Shown here one piece after another: positions 7,828 to 17,088 of a stretch of 64,000 nt of DNA. Position 1 is the first letter of the stretch, and each line of letters opens with the position of its first letter. The position numbers were made by a program, and so were the translations under genes. The stretch spans positions 1 through 64,000 of the forward strand of contig JAZQBI010000069.1 of NCBI GenBank assembly GCA_045545635.1. The letters are read 5' to 3'. Below the pieces are notes generated by a model. It was given only the letters and a program-made list of their open reading frames with translations. It did not search any database and was not told the DNA's origin. This DNA is from RGIG8748 sp045545635. GTDB taxonomy: Bacteria; Bacillota; Clostridia; UMGS1810.

Positions 7828-9312
7828 ATGAAAAAAATTGGATTTGATAATCAAAAATATCTTACTATGCAGTCGGAGCAGATACGCAGAAGAATAGAGT
7901 TCTTCGGCGGTAAACTGTATCTGGAATTCGGCGGTAAGCTTTTTGATGATTTTCACGCGTCCAGAGTTCTGCCCGGATTTGAGCCGGACAGCAAAATCCG
8001 TATGCTCCAGCAGCTTAAGGATGATATGGAGATTGTCATAACTATAAATTCCGAGGATATAGAAGCCAATAAAATCCGAGCTGACCTTGGTATCACCTAC
8101 GGCGAGGATGTTCTCCGTCTTATAGATACCTTCCGCGAGATGGATTTGTATGTGGGAAGCGTGGTGCTTACCCGTTACAAGGGACAGACTGCGGCTAATG
8201 CATTTTTGAAGCAGCTTTCTTCTCTGGGTATCCGTTGCTACTGTCACTACACAATAGCGGGATATCCGTCGGATGTTCAGCATATAGTAAGTGATGACGG
8301 ACTTGGTAAAAATGATTATATAGAAACCTCCCGTTCACTGGTGGTTGTAACAGCACCCGGTCCCGGAAGCGGAAAGATGGCAACCTGCTTAAGCCAGCTT
8401 TATCATGACCACAAAAGAGGTATTACTGCAGGATATGCAAAATTTGAAACATTTCCTATATGGAATATTCCTTTGAAGCATCCTGTAAACCTTGCCTACG
8501 AGGCGGCAACGGCAGACCTTAACGATGTCAATATGATCGACCCCTTCCATCTGGAAGCATATGGCGAAACTGCGGTAAACTACAACAGAGATGTGGAGAT
8601 CTTCCCTGTACTCAACACTATTTTTAAGCTTATTCAGGGAGAATCCCCCTACAAGTCGCCTACGGATATGGGTGTAAATATGGCGGGCAACTGCATTACA
8701 GATGATGAGGTTTGCTGCGATGCATCCCGCAAGGAAATATTAAGGCGCTACTACACCGCTTGTGTAGGCAGATGCTGCGGTACAGCTGACGAATCCCAGA
8801 TTGTCAAGCTGGAAATACTTATGAATCAGGCAGGGGTTACTCCCGAAATTTGCCCTGCGGTTTCCGCATCCCTTACCAAGGCGGAAAGTACAGGCAGACC
8901 TGCAGGTGCAATGGTTCTTCCCGACGGCGGTGTTGTCACCGGAAGAACATCGGATACTCTTGGTGCGGCATCGGCACTGCTTTTAAATGCCCTTAAGCAT
9001 CTGGCAGGCATAGACAGCGAAAAGGATCTTATTGCATCAGATGTCCTTGAGCCTATATGTGCACTAAAAACTCAGAATCTCAAACACAAAAATCCCCGTC
9101 TTCATACAGATGAGGTGCTCATTGCCCTTACAATATCGGCGGTAAATGATCCCGATGCCATGGCGGCAAAGGAGCAGCTTTCCAACCTTGCAGGAAGCGA
9201 AGCTCACTTTAGTGTAATACTCTCGGAGTCCGACGAAATGCTTTTAAGACGCCTTGGAATAAATGTAAGCTGTGAGCCTCAGTATGAAAACAAAGGACTT
9301 TATCACAAATAG
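7828..9312 (+). CDS. DUF1846 family protein
   Basis: A 494-residue protein matching the DUF1846 family along its full length, found in many Firmicutes with solved structures but no firm biochemical role. Recognisable parts are the opening IGFDNQKYL, the glycine-rich APGPGSGKMATCLSQLYHD near residue 175, which resembles a nucleotide-binding loop, and the C-terminal region with GRTSDTLGAASALLLNALKHLAGI. It has no signal peptide or membrane segment, so it is cytoplasmic. It is followed 30 bp later by a Clp ATPase gene, which suggests a shared unit connected to protein or nucleotide quality control; that link is inference. Confidence 0.85.
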   Translation: MKKIGFDNQKYLTMQSEQIRRRIEFFGGKLYLEFGGKLFDDFHASRVLPGFEPDSKIRMLQQLKDDMEIVITINSEDIEANKIRADLGITYGEDVLRLIDTFREMDLYVGSVVLTRYKGQTAANAFLKQLSSLGIRCYCHYTIAGYPSDVQHIVSDDGLGKNDYIETSRSLVVVTAPGPGSGKMATCLSQLYHDHKRGITAGYAKFETFPIWNIPLKHPVNLAYEAATADLNDVNMIDPFHLEAYGETAVNYNRDVEIFPVLNTIFKLIQGESPYKSPTDMGVNMAGNCITDDEVCCDASRKEILRRYYTACVGRCCGTADESQIVKLEILMNQAGVTPEICPAVSASLTKAESTGRPAGAMVLPDGGVVTGRTSDTLGAASALLLNALKHLAGIDSEKDLIASDVLEPICALKTQNLKHKNPRLHTDEVLIALTISAVNDPDAMAAKEQLSNLAGSEAHFSVILSESDEMLLRRLGINVSCEPQYENKGLYHK

Positions 9313-9342
9313 TATCAGCAATATAATGAGGTAGTAAAGAAA

Positions 9343-11604
9343 ATGAAATTATGTTCAATATGTAAGAAAAATCCTGCGGTGGTGTTTGTATCCCGCAGTG
9401 ACGGAACAAAAATGATAAACGAAGGCTACTGCCTTCCCTGCGCAATAAAAAGCAACATAACTCCCGTAAATCAGCTTGCAGACCAGTTTGGCATAGACCC
9501 TGCCGAAATTGAAAATATGGTGTCAAGCTTTGGTGAGTTTATGGAAAACGGAGACTTTAACGAGGCCTTTGCCGACATTATGGGCGGAGGCAATCTTATG
9601 ATGCCTGTAAACGCTCCCGACGAGGATGAAAAAATCCCCATCAAGGATAACGGTGTTAAGCAGAATATAAAAAATCAGCAGAAGAAAAAGAAAGTACTCA
9701 ATAACTTTGGTGTAAATCTTACCGAAAAGGCAAAGCAGTCACTTCTTGACCGTGTAATCGGCAGAGAAAAGGAGATAGACCGTGCCATTCAGATATTAAA
9801 CCGCAGACAGAAGAACAATCCCGTGCTTTTGGGCGCTCCCGGTGTTGGTAAAACTGCCGTTGCCGAGGGTATCGCACAGAGGATTGCCGACGGCACAGTG
9901 CCCGAAAGACTTCAGGATGCTCAGGTTTATCTTCTGGATATGTCAGGTATAGTGGCAGGTACACAGTACAGAGGTCAGTTTGAAAGCAGACTGAAGAATA
10001 TCATTGAAGAGGCAAAAAGCGACAATACAATCCTTGTGATTGACGAAATACATTCCATAGTAAGTGCCGGAGATGCCGACGGTGCAATGAATGCGGCAAA
10101 TATACTAAAGCCTGCCCTTGCAAAAGGCGAAATTCAGGTGATAGGCGCCACAACTCTTGATGAATACCGCAAGCATATCGAAAAGGATGCCGCACTGGAG
10201 CGAAGATTTCAGCCGATAATTCTTGACGAGCCCTCCTGCGAGGAAACTATAGAAATACTTATGGGTACCAAGGACTACTACGAGGATTTCCACAATATTA
10301 CCATAGATGACAGTGCCATAAAGGAAGCGGTAATACTTGCAGACAAGTATATTAATGACCGTTTCTTCCCGGATAAGGCAATAGATGTTATTGACGAGGC
10401 GGCATCCAGAATAAATATGGACAGTCCCCACACTGCCAATATAATAAAGACCAATGCACAGCTTCAGCTTGTGGAGGCGGAGCTTGCTTCTCTGGAAGAG
10501 GATGCGGAAAATCCCCAGTACGAGAAGATAGCAGAATTAAAGAGCGAAAAATGCCGTCTTGAGGGAGAACGTTCAGGACTTCGTACAAGACAGAAGGAAA
10601 CAAAAATCACCCTTGCCGATGTGGCAAAGGTCATAGAGCTCTGGACGGGTATTCCCGTACAGAATATAACCGAAACCGACAAGGATAAGCTCCTTAATCT
10701 GGAAAATCGACTCTCACAGAGAGTTGTGGGACAGGACAAGGCGGTGGAGGCGGTAGCCCGTGCCGTAAGGCGAAACCGTGCACTCAAGCTTACCAAAAAG
10801 AGACCTGTTTCCTTTATATTTGTAGGTCCCACAGGCGTCGGCAAAACCGAGCTTGTAAAGGCACTTTCCGAAAGCCTTTTTGATGACGAAAGAGCACTCA
10901 TCCGTATGGATATGAGTGAATATATGGAAAAGCACTCCGTTGCCAAAATCACCGGTTCTCCTCCGGGATATGTTGGCTATGATGACGGCGGTCAGCTTAC
11001 GGAAAAGGTACGCAGAAGACCTTACAGCGTAATTCTTCTTGACGAGATAGAAAAGGCTCATGCCGATGTGTTCAATATTCTTCTGCAGATACTCGATGAC
11101 GGAAGAATAACCGACTCCCACGGCAAAACCGTTAATTTTGAAAATACAATAATCATAATGACCAGCAACGCAGGAACAAGCGTAGGTTCAGCTTCTGCCG
11201 CAGGCTTCCTTGGGGGCGGTGACGGCATAAGCGAAAAGATTTCCGCTTCCTTAAAGGAAATATTCCGTCCCGAATTTCTTAACAGAATAGACGAAATAAT
11301 AGAATTCTCATCTCTTGGCAAGCAGGAGCTTATGAAGATATGCTCACTTATGATGAAGGATATGGTTAGCGAGCTTGCCGCTATGGGTATCGGCTTTGAG
11401 ATAACAGACGAAGCAAAGGAAATGATAGTAGACAAGGGTTATACTCCCAGATACGGTGCAAGGCCTATAAGAAGACAGATTCAGATGCTCATTGAGGATA
11501 AGGTTTCCTCTCTTATACTGGAGGGAAGTGCCGTAAAGGGAACAATAATCAGTGTTTGCTGTGAAAATGGTGAAATAGCAGTATCCTGCACGGAAGGAAA
11601 CTAA
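9343..11604 (+). CDS. Clp/Hsp100 ATPase with N-terminal zinc finger (ClpE-like)
   Basis: A 753-residue AAA+ unfoldase that feeds proteins to ClpP or remodels aggregates. It lacks the usual double Clp-N domain and instead begins with a four-cysteine zinc finger (C4, C7, C30, C33), the layout of ClpE. The first AAA module has Walker A GAPGVGKTAV and Walker B ILVIDEIHSI. A UVR-like/coiled-coil middle region follows at about residues 375-430. The second module has GPTGVGKTEL, VILLDEIEKAH and the C-terminal D2-small region with YGARPIRRQIQ. The gene stops 2 bp before the lipoprotein cyclophilin gene, so they are co-transcribed. No ClpP-loop tripeptide was confirmed by eye. Confidence 0.85.
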   Translation: MKLCSICKKNPAVVFVSRSDGTKMINEGYCLPCAIKSNITPVNQLADQFGIDPAEIENMVSSFGEFMENGDFNEAFADIMGGGNLMMPVNAPDEDEKIPIKDNGVKQNIKNQQKKKKVLNNFGVNLTEKAKQSLLDRVIGREKEIDRAIQILNRRQKNNPVLLGAPGVGKTAVAEGIAQRIADGTVPERLQDAQVYLLDMSGIVAGTQYRGQFESRLKNIIEEAKSDNTILVIDEIHSIVSAGDADGAMNAANILKPALAKGEIQVIGATTLDEYRKHIEKDAALERRFQPIILDEPSCEETIEILMGTKDYYEDFHNITIDDSAIKEAVILADKYINDRFFPDKAIDVIDEAASRINMDSPHTANIIKTNAQLQLVEAELASLEEDAENPQYEKIAELKSEKCRLEGERSGLRTRQKETKITLADVAKVIELWTGIPVQNITETDKDKLLNLENRLSQRVVGQDKAVEAVARAVRRNRALKLTKKRPVSFIFVGPTGVGKTELVKALSESLFDDERALIRMDMSEYMEKHSVAKITGSPPGYVGYDDGGQLTEKVRRRPYSVILLDEIEKAHADVFNILLQILDDGRITDSHGKTVNFENTIIIMTSNAGTSVGSASAAGFLGGGDGISEKISASLKEIFRPEFLNRIDEIIEFSSLGKQELMKICSLMMKDMVSELAAMGIGFEITDEAKEMIVDKGYTPRYGARPIRRQIQMLIEDKVSSLILEGSAVKGTIISVCCENGEIAVSCTEGN

Positions 11605-11606
11605 AA

Positions 11607-12266
11607 ATGAGAAAGCTTATTGGCGTAGTCATACTTACTCTTATGCTTTTTTTGACATCATGCGGCGAGGGACGCAATGAGTTTAAAATTTCCGATAGTG
11701 TTACCGTGGGTGTTGCATCCTCCCGAAGCTACGAAACAAGAAAGGTATCTTTTGGCAGAACTACTGCAGATACCGACTGTGTAAGGGTAGTTTTTGAAAC
11801 AGAATATCTCGGAGAGTTTGTGGCAGAGCTCTATCCCAAGTTTGCCCCTGCAACGGTTAAGCATTTTCTTAACCTTGTTTATGACGGATATTATGACGGT
11901 GCGGAATTTTCTCGGATTGTGCCGGGTTTTGTTGCACAGACAGGTGTAAAGGGTAAAAAAGCAGACAAGGTAAAGGGCGAATTCAAGTCAAACGGCTACA
12001 AAAAAAATACCCTTAAGCACGAAAAGGGTGTAATTTCCATGGCGAGAAAAAAGGATAAAAACAGTGCAGAGGGAGATTTCTTCATATGCCTTGGAGATTC
12101 TTCCCATCTGGACGGAGAATATGCCGCTTTCGGCAAAATTGTCTACGGAATGAATACAGCAGAAAAAATAGGGGAAACCCCCGTTGATGAAAATGATAAG
12201 CCTCTTATGGAAGTAAAGATAAAAAAAGCATATATAATTTCCGAGGCACAATACAAGAAATATTAA
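11607..12266 (+). CDS. Lipoprotein cyclophilin-type peptidyl-prolyl isomerase
   Basis: A 219-residue exported lipoprotein: charged start, hydrophobic core, then the lipobox LTSC, so the mature protein is anchored outside the membrane at Cys19. The cyclophilin domain begins near residue 65 (ETEYLGEFVAELYPKFAPATVKHF) and includes FSRIVPGFVAQ and GDFFICLGDSSHLDGEYAAFG. It speeds cis-trans isomerisation of X-Pro bonds, here probably for exported proteins. It sits 2 bp after the Clp ATPase gene and 14 bp before a second, cytoplasmic cyclophilin gene, its evident paralogue. Confidence 0.9.
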   Translation: MRKLIGVVILTLMLFLTSCGEGRNEFKISDSVTVGVASSRSYETRKVSFGRTTADTDCVRVVFETEYLGEFVAELYPKFAPATVKHFLNLVYDGYYDGAEFSRIVPGFVAQTGVKGKKADKVKGEFKSNGYKKNTLKHEKGVISMARKKDKNSAEGDFFICLGDSSHLDGEYAAFGKIVYGMNTAEKIGETPVDENDKPLMEVKIKKAYIISEAQYKKY

Positions 12267-12280
12267 AAGGAGATAATCAG

Positions 12281-12769
12281 ATGGAAAACACAAAGGTAAA
12301 AGTAATAATGGAAAACCGCGGCGAGTTCACAGTAGAGCTTATGCCCGAATATGCTCCTGCAACAGTTGAGAACTTTGTAAATCTTGTGGAAGAAAACTTC
12401 TATGACGGAATAATATTCCACAGAGTAATAGCAGGATTTATGGCACAGGGCGGAGATCCCACAGGCACAGGTATGGGCGGCTCCGGTGTTAATATACCCG
12501 GTGAATTCCGTTCCAACGGCTTTGGTGCAAACACATTAAAGCACGAGAGAGGCGTAATCTCTATGGCACGCTCCATGGATAAGGACAGTGCCTCCAGTCA
12601 GTTCTTTATCTGCTTTGAGGATGCTCCTCACTTAGATGGCGAATATGCCGCTTTCGGAAAGGTTACAGAGGGTATGGAAGTTGTAGACAGCTTTGCAGAA
12701 GTTCCCACAGACTATATGGACAAGCCCACAGAACCTATCGTTATCAAAACAATGGTTATAAGTGACTAA
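12281..12769 (+). CDS. Cytoplasmic cyclophilin-type peptidyl-prolyl isomerase
   Basis: A 162-residue single-domain cyclophilin without a signal peptide. Active-site signatures are IIFHRVIAGFMAQGGDPTG (arginine and Phe-Met-Gln positions), ASSQFFICFEDAPHLDGEY and the C-terminal PIVIKTMVI strand. It folds proline-containing proteins in the cytoplasm. AAAAGGAG lies 8 bp before its ATG. Together with the preceding lipoprotein it forms a tandem pair, one copy for each side of the membrane. Confidence 0.92.
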   Translation: MENTKVKVIMENRGEFTVELMPEYAPATVENFVNLVEENFYDGIIFHRVIAGFMAQGGDPTGTGMGGSGVNIPGEFRSNGFGANTLKHERGVISMARSMDKDSASSQFFICFEDAPHLDGEYAAFGKVTEGMEVVDSFAEVPTDYMDKPTEPIVIKTMVISD

Positions 12770-12811
12770 TAGTAAGACATATAAATATTAAAAAATTATT
12801 AAGAATAGATA

Positions 12812-12840
12812 TTGCATATTTTATGGAATTATAGTAAAAT
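12812..12840 (+). promoter_or_regulatory. Promoter of gap
   Basis: TTGCAT (12812-12817), a 17-bp spacer and TAAAAT (12835-12840). A 50-nt leader ends in AAGGAGGA before the ATG at 12893. Confidence 0.6.
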
Positions 12841-12892
12841 ATATCCATAGTGTAATTTATTAATTATTTTTCTTTTAAGGAGGAATTTTAAA

Positions 12893-13906
12893 ATGGCAGT
12901 TAAAGTTGCTATTAACGGTTTCGGCCGTATCGGCCGTCTTGCTTTCAGACAGATGTTCGGAGCAGAAGGCTACGAGGTTGTTGCAATCAATGACCTTACA
13001 GATCCCAAAATGCTTGCACACTTACTTAAGTATGACTCTTCTCAGGGCAGATATGACGGTCACACAGTAGAAGCAGGCGAAGGCTGTATCACAGTTGACG
13101 GTAAGACAATCACAATTTACAGCGAGCCCAAGGCTGCTGATCTCCCCTGGGGTGAAATCGGTGTAGACGTTGTTCTCGAATGTACAGGTTTCTACTGCTC
13201 CAAGGAAAAGAGCCAGGCTCACATCGATGCCGGCGCTAAGAAGGTTGTTATCTCTGCTCCTGCAGGCAACGACCTCAAGACTATCGTTTTCGGCGTTAAC
13301 GAAGGTACACTTTCTGCAGACGATGCTATCATTTCTGCTGCATCCTGCACAACAAACTGCTTAGCTCCCATGGCTAAGGCACTCAATGACTACGCTCCCA
13401 TCCAGTCCGGTATCATGGCTACAATCCATGCTTACACAGGCGACCAGATGATTCTCGACGGTCCTCACAGAAAGGGCGACCTCAGAAGAGCAAGAGCAGG
13501 TGCGGTTAACATCGTTCCTAACTCCACAGGTGCTGCAAAGGCTATCGGTCTTGTTATCCCTGAATTAAACGGCAAGCTCATCGGTGCTGCACAGAGAGTT
13601 CCCGTTCCCACAGGTTCCACAACTATCCTTACAGCTGTTGTTAAGGGTAAGGACATCACAAAGGAAGGCATCAACGCTGCTATGAAGGCTGCTGCATCTG
13701 CATCCTTTGGTTACAACGAAGATCAGATCGTATCTTCCGATATCATCGGTATCACATACGGTTCTCTCTTTGATGCTACACAGACAATGGTAGCTCCCAT
13801 CGCTGATGACCTCTATGAAGTACAGGTTGTTTCCTGGTACGACAACGAAAACTCCTACACAAGCCAGATGGTAAGAACAATTAAGTACTTTGCTGAACTT
13901 GCGTAA
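12893..13906 (+). CDS. gap: Glyceraldehyde-3-phosphate dehydrogenase
   Basis: A 337-residue phosphorylating NAD-dependent GAPDH that converts glyceraldehyde 3-phosphate and phosphate to 1,3-bisphosphoglycerate in glycolysis. The N-terminal Rossmann motif is INGFGRIGR, the catalytic cysteine lies in SAASCTTNCLAP (residues about 147-158), the histidine in IHAYTGDQ, and WYDNENSY marks the C-terminal region. The gene has its own promoter, a strong AAGGAGG site and a terminator, and its codons are biased (GCT, GGT, AAC, CTC) compared with neighbours, as expected for a very highly expressed gene. Confidence 0.97.
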   Translation: MAVKVAINGFGRIGRLAFRQMFGAEGYEVVAINDLTDPKMLAHLLKYDSSQGRYDGHTVEAGEGCITVDGKTITIYSEPKAADLPWGEIGVDVVLECTGFYCSKEKSQAHIDAGAKKVVISAPAGNDLKTIVFGVNEGTLSADDAIISAASCTTNCLAPMAKALNDYAPIQSGIMATIHAYTGDQMILDGPHRKGDLRRARAGAVNIVPNSTGAAKAIGLVIPELNGKLIGAAQRVPVPTGSTTILTAVVKGKDITKEGINAAMKAAASASFGYNEDQIVSSDIIGITYGSLFDATQTMVAPIADDLYEVQVVSWYDNENSYTSQMVRTIKYFAELA

Positions 13907-13930
13907 GAATTTGCAAATTTTATAAAAATA

Positions 13931-13973
13931 AAAGGATGAAAAAATTCGTTTGAATTTTTTCAGCCTTTTTTTA
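13931..13973. terminator. Bidirectional terminator between gap and the sensor kinase
   Basis: A 14-bp stem with one mismatch (13934-13947 with 13952-13965) is followed by TTTTTTT on the plus strand, and A-rich DNA on the left side gives T residues on the minus strand. It serves gap and the convergent kinase gene, whose stop overlaps its edge. Confidence 0.75.
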
Positions 13974-15692
13974 AAGATTTTCTATAACGGGTATTTTCAT
14001 CTCAACAGTAAAAATGTCATCCTTTGCTCTTACGGTGCATCCGTAGTTATCGCCAAATATAAGACGCAATCGCTTGTTTACATTTTTAAGACCGATGTTC
14101 TTGCTGGAGGGCATATCGCCGTTTTTCATAGATTCCTGAATTTTTCTTACGGTGTCCTCATCAATGTGGCTGCAGGTGTTGGAAACAGTAAATATTGCTG
14201 TATCACCTTCTCTGCGGATATCTATCTCAATTGTCCCTTTCGTCTCGTTGCGGAGGGATTTTACACCGTGTTTTATTGCATTTTCAATAAGCGGCTGCAT
14301 AGATAGCTTGACGGTGTAGCAGCCAAGCAGGCTTTCGTCCACGCTCCACACCGTATCAAAGAGGTAGGTATCAGTAAGCTTCTGAAAATCCAGATATTTT
14401 TTTGCATATGCTATTTCGTCGCAGATATGTACAAGATATTTGTTGGTGTTGAGTGATTCGCAAAGTATGTCTGACAAAAGTACAATAAGCGACGGATATG
14501 GAGAGTCCATGCCGTGGTCACGGGTGAGCTTCATGCTCAGCGAGTTCAGGGCATTGAAAAGAAAATGCGGATTAAACTGCATCTGCAGGGTTTCTATCTG
14601 CATTTGCTTGAGGGCAAAAGCACTTGTGGTAAGCTCCTCCTGAAGGGAAATGTTTTTCTTGTGTATTCCCGAAATGCTTGATGTGATAAAGGATATTTCG
14701 TTGAGAGTCTGGGGATTGGAAAGTCCCTCGGTACCGTAGCCGTCAATTTCCAGAAGAATCTGGTCTATGGAGGAATAGGACTTTATGGATACAATAAGTG
14801 CCAGAAGAAGGGATATCACTATTGTTATAATGAGCCAGAGAACAATGTACATACCCATTTCTACTGTATAGGTTTCCCCTGCGGGAATGGCAAGATTTAT
14901 GTATATGCCGTTGGGATTGGAAGCCAGATAAAATATGTTTTTTCTGGACTGACTTGAGCTTTCCGCAGGGTATGATATATATCGCTTATCCATATCGCCA
15001 CGGGAGAAAAACACCTTTTTTCCACCGTCGCAAAAACGTGCGGAAATATTCCCCAGATCAGGGGGCAAAAGCATATCTCCCGAAATATCAAATATAAGGA
15101 CACCCTGCACTTTGTTCTTGAAAAACACATTGTAGCATATATAGAAGTTTTTTCCGTCCTTTCCCGGCAGAAAGAAGCTGTCCTTGTCAGAACGAAGCTT
15201 GCCGTACCACGGCTCTTCCGAAAATCTGTCTATATAGTTGTTTGTTCCCATAGACAAAACATATCCGCAGCTTTTGGAGTACACTGTTATGCTGTTGATG
15301 GTATTGGATATTTCCGCAAAGTCGTCTATGAGCTTATCAAGGTCTTTGAGCTCATTTATCTGAAAGTACATATCATCCAGACTTTTTATCTGAAAAAACA
15401 TAGATGCACCGGTTCTCTGAATAATGGTCATATATGCTCTGGTAGTTTCGTCCATAATATTTACCAGGTTGTTTTCCACTGTCATAAAGCTCTGCCTTGC
15501 CGACATCTCAGAACGCAGATTGAGATTTTTGTAGTAGAAGGAAGCCATTATGGTATTGAAAATAAAAAAAGGAACAAGAAAAACAACCAAAAAAAGTTTG
15601 CAGTAGTAGTAGAATATACTATTTTTCTTGAAAATCCTTACATTCCGGAAGTAATTTTCAAAAAGAGATCGCAACTTCTTTATTATGTTCAT
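13971..15692 (-). CDS. YesM-type sensor histidine kinase
   Basis: A 573-residue membrane kinase that senses an extracellular signal, usually a sugar or sugar-binding protein, and phosphorylates its response regulator. Membrane segments lie near residues 28-54 and 279-302, with an extracellular sensor domain of about 220 residues between them. The His_kinase domain has the phospho-acceptor box MQFNPHFLFNALNSLS (about 370-385), and the ATPase has QPLIENAIKHG (about 466) and IGLKNVNKRLRLIFG. This is the LytS/YesM class. Its ATG overlaps the TGA of the regulator gene by 4 bp (15689-15692), so the pair is translationally coupled. The neighbouring GH127 and permease genes suggest an arabinose-containing oligosaccharide as signal. 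Confidence 0.92.
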   Translation of the reverse strand: MNIIKKLRSLFENYFRNVRIFKKNSIFYYYCKLFLVVFLVPFFIFNTIMASFYYKNLNLRSEMSARQSFMTVENNLVNIMDETTRAYMTIIQRTGASMFFQIKSLDDMYFQINELKDLDKLIDDFAEISNTINSITVYSKSCGYVLSMGTNNYIDRFSEEPWYGKLRSDKDSFFLPGKDGKNFYICYNVFFKNKVQGVLIFDISGDMLLPPDLGNISARFCDGGKKVFFSRGDMDKRYISYPAESSSQSRKNIFYLASNPNGIYINLAIPAGETYTVEMGMYIVLWLIITIVISLLLALIVSIKSYSSIDQILLEIDGYGTEGLSNPQTLNEISFITSSISGIHKKNISLQEELTTSAFALKQMQIETLQMQFNPHFLFNALNSLSMKLTRDHGMDSPYPSLIVLLSDILCESLNTNKYLVHICDEIAYAKKYLDFQKLTDTYLFDTVWSVDESLLGCYTVKLSMQPLIENAIKHGVKSLRNETKGTIEIDIRREGDTAIFTVSNTCSHIDEDTVRKIQESMKNGDMPSSKNIGLKNVNKRLRLIFGDNYGCTVRAKDDIFTVEMKIPVIENL

Positions 15693-16897
15693 TCATCGTC
15701 CCTCACAAATTTGTTTTTGTATTCTGCAGGAGTCATATTGTATTGTTTTTTGAACTTCTCGTAAAAGTTACCCATATGGTTATATCCAACCATTTCGCAT
15801 ACATCGTTCACTTTGAGGCTCTTTTTTTCCAGAAGCTTTGCCGCATTGGTTATGCGTATCTGGGTAAGCATATCTATAAACCGCTTTCCGGTTATTTTCT
15901 TGAAATAAGTGCTGAAATACGACGGTGACATATACACATAGTCAGCAACCTCTTTCATGGAAAGGTCCTTTGAAAAGTTCTGTTGCATATACATAACCGC
16001 CTTGGCTATGGTGCGGTTTTCTATTGCTGTTTCGGACTGAACCGGACGGGAGGATTCCACAAGCTCCTGAATATTTCCGTAGGACCTGCGGTAGTTTACG
16101 GAAAGACTCATACCAAAGATTTCCTCCAATGTGGACATTAGCCGTATTTCAAAATCTCCTACAGTTTTTTCGGTATTTGTGTTCTTTTTGTGTATGACAA
16201 TCCACACTATATTTCCGTAGGCGTAGTTCGCCAGAGAGAAATAGGCATCCTTTGTTTCAAAGGGTACGGCATTGCTTATTGCATAGTAGAGCTTGAGTGC
16301 ACTGTATTTCCATGTTTTTTCCACAAAAGTATCGAAATTCTCTATGTGAAATTTAACAACGGACAAGGATGAATCAACATCTGCGGGAGATATGCCAAGT
16401 TCCACAAGAGCCTTGTCGGTTTGCTCGCGGTTTTCATCATATTGATACAGCAGATTTGAAAAGAACTCAAGGCGTTTTCCGAGAATCTCCTCGGAGGAAA
16501 ACTCCGAGTATCCTGTCGCAGCACGAAGATTCTCCTCAAGTGAACGCAGAAGGTCCACCAACTTTTGGAAATCAAGGGGTTTTGTAAGGTAGTCAACCAC
16601 ATTGCGGTAGCGTATTGCCTGCCTTGCAAACTCGAAATTTCTGAATGCACTGAGCAGTATTATTTTTATGTTCGGAAGTTCGTTTTCGCATATTCTGACA
16701 ATTTCAAGTCCGTCGGGCTCTTCCATAGCTATGTCGGTAAGTATCACATCAACATGATTATTGTGAGCATATTCCATAGCCTTGCGGCTGTCGGTAAAAA
16801 TTTCCGCAAGTTCAAATCCCAGACTGTTCCAGGGTATTATTTCTTTTATGGATTCCACAACCACGGGGTTGTCGTCAATGGCTATTATTCTGAACAT
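15689..16897 (-). CDS. YesN-type response regulator with AraC HTH domain
   Basis: A 402-residue regulator: receiver domain (residues 1-120, acidic pair D8-D9, phosphorylation site D55, K106 in YLTKP), a middle region of about 170 residues, and a C-terminal AraC DNA-binding domain (about 295-395, ending KQYNMTPAEYKNKF). All phosphorylation residues are intact. It is transcribed with the YesM-type kinase and divergently from the GH127 gene, so it most likely activates that gene and the permease genes. The exact 21-bp-spaced direct repeats at 16965-16997 and 19065-19094 are good candidates for its binding sites. Confidence 0.92.
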   Translation of the reverse strand: MFRIIAIDDNPVVVESIKEIIPWNSLGFELAEIFTDSRKAMEYAHNNHVDVILTDIAMEEPDGLEIVRICENELPNIKIILLSAFRNFEFARQAIRYRNVVDYLTKPLDFQKLVDLLRSLEENLRAATGYSEFSSEEILGKRLEFFSNLLYQYDENREQTDKALVELGISPADVDSSLSVVKFHIENFDTFVEKTWKYSALKLYYAISNAVPFETKDAYFSLANYAYGNIVWIVIHKKNTNTEKTVGDFEIRLMSTLEEIFGMSLSVNYRRSYGNIQELVESSRPVQSETAIENRTIAKAVMYMQQNFSKDLSMKEVADYVYMSPSYFSTYFKKITGKRFIDMLTQIRITNAAKLLEKKSLKVNDVCEMVGYNHMGNFYEKFKKQYNMTPAEYKNKFVRDDE

Positions 16898-16964
16898 AGT
16901 TCATCCTCCGCAAGTAAATAGCTTTGTAATTATAGTTTACCACGGATTATTTGTTTTTTGTATG

Positions 16965-16997
16965 CGTTTTTTTTGGTTTTTGTGTCGTTTTTTTTGG
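16965..16997. promoter_or_regulatory. Direct repeat with 21-bp period upstream of GH127
   Basis: The 12-mer CGTTTTTTTTGG occurs at 16965-16976 and again, identical, at 16986-16997. A spacing of two helical turns is typical for AraC-family regulators, which place two HTH subdomain pairs on one DNA face. The site lies between the divergent regulator and GH127 genes and upstream of the -35 at 17015. Confidence 0.55.
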
Positions 16998-17014
16998 CAC
17001 TTTTCTGCCCCGTG

Positions 17015-17044
17015 TTGAAAATCGCCAATGCCATATGCTATATT
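17015..17044 (+). promoter_or_regulatory. Promoter of the GH127 gene
   Basis: TTGAAA (17015-17020), an 18-bp spacer and TATATT (17039-17044). The imperfect elements fit a promoter that needs an activator. Confidence 0.5.
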
Positions 17045-17088
17045 ACTATAGTAGATTAATTCAGCCAATATGTCAAGGAGTGAAAATC

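Noticed and set aside
16951..17088. N-terminal extension of the GH127 frame
   Set aside because: The extension would cover the promoter and the 21-bp repeats; AAGGAG directly before ATG 17089 decides the start.
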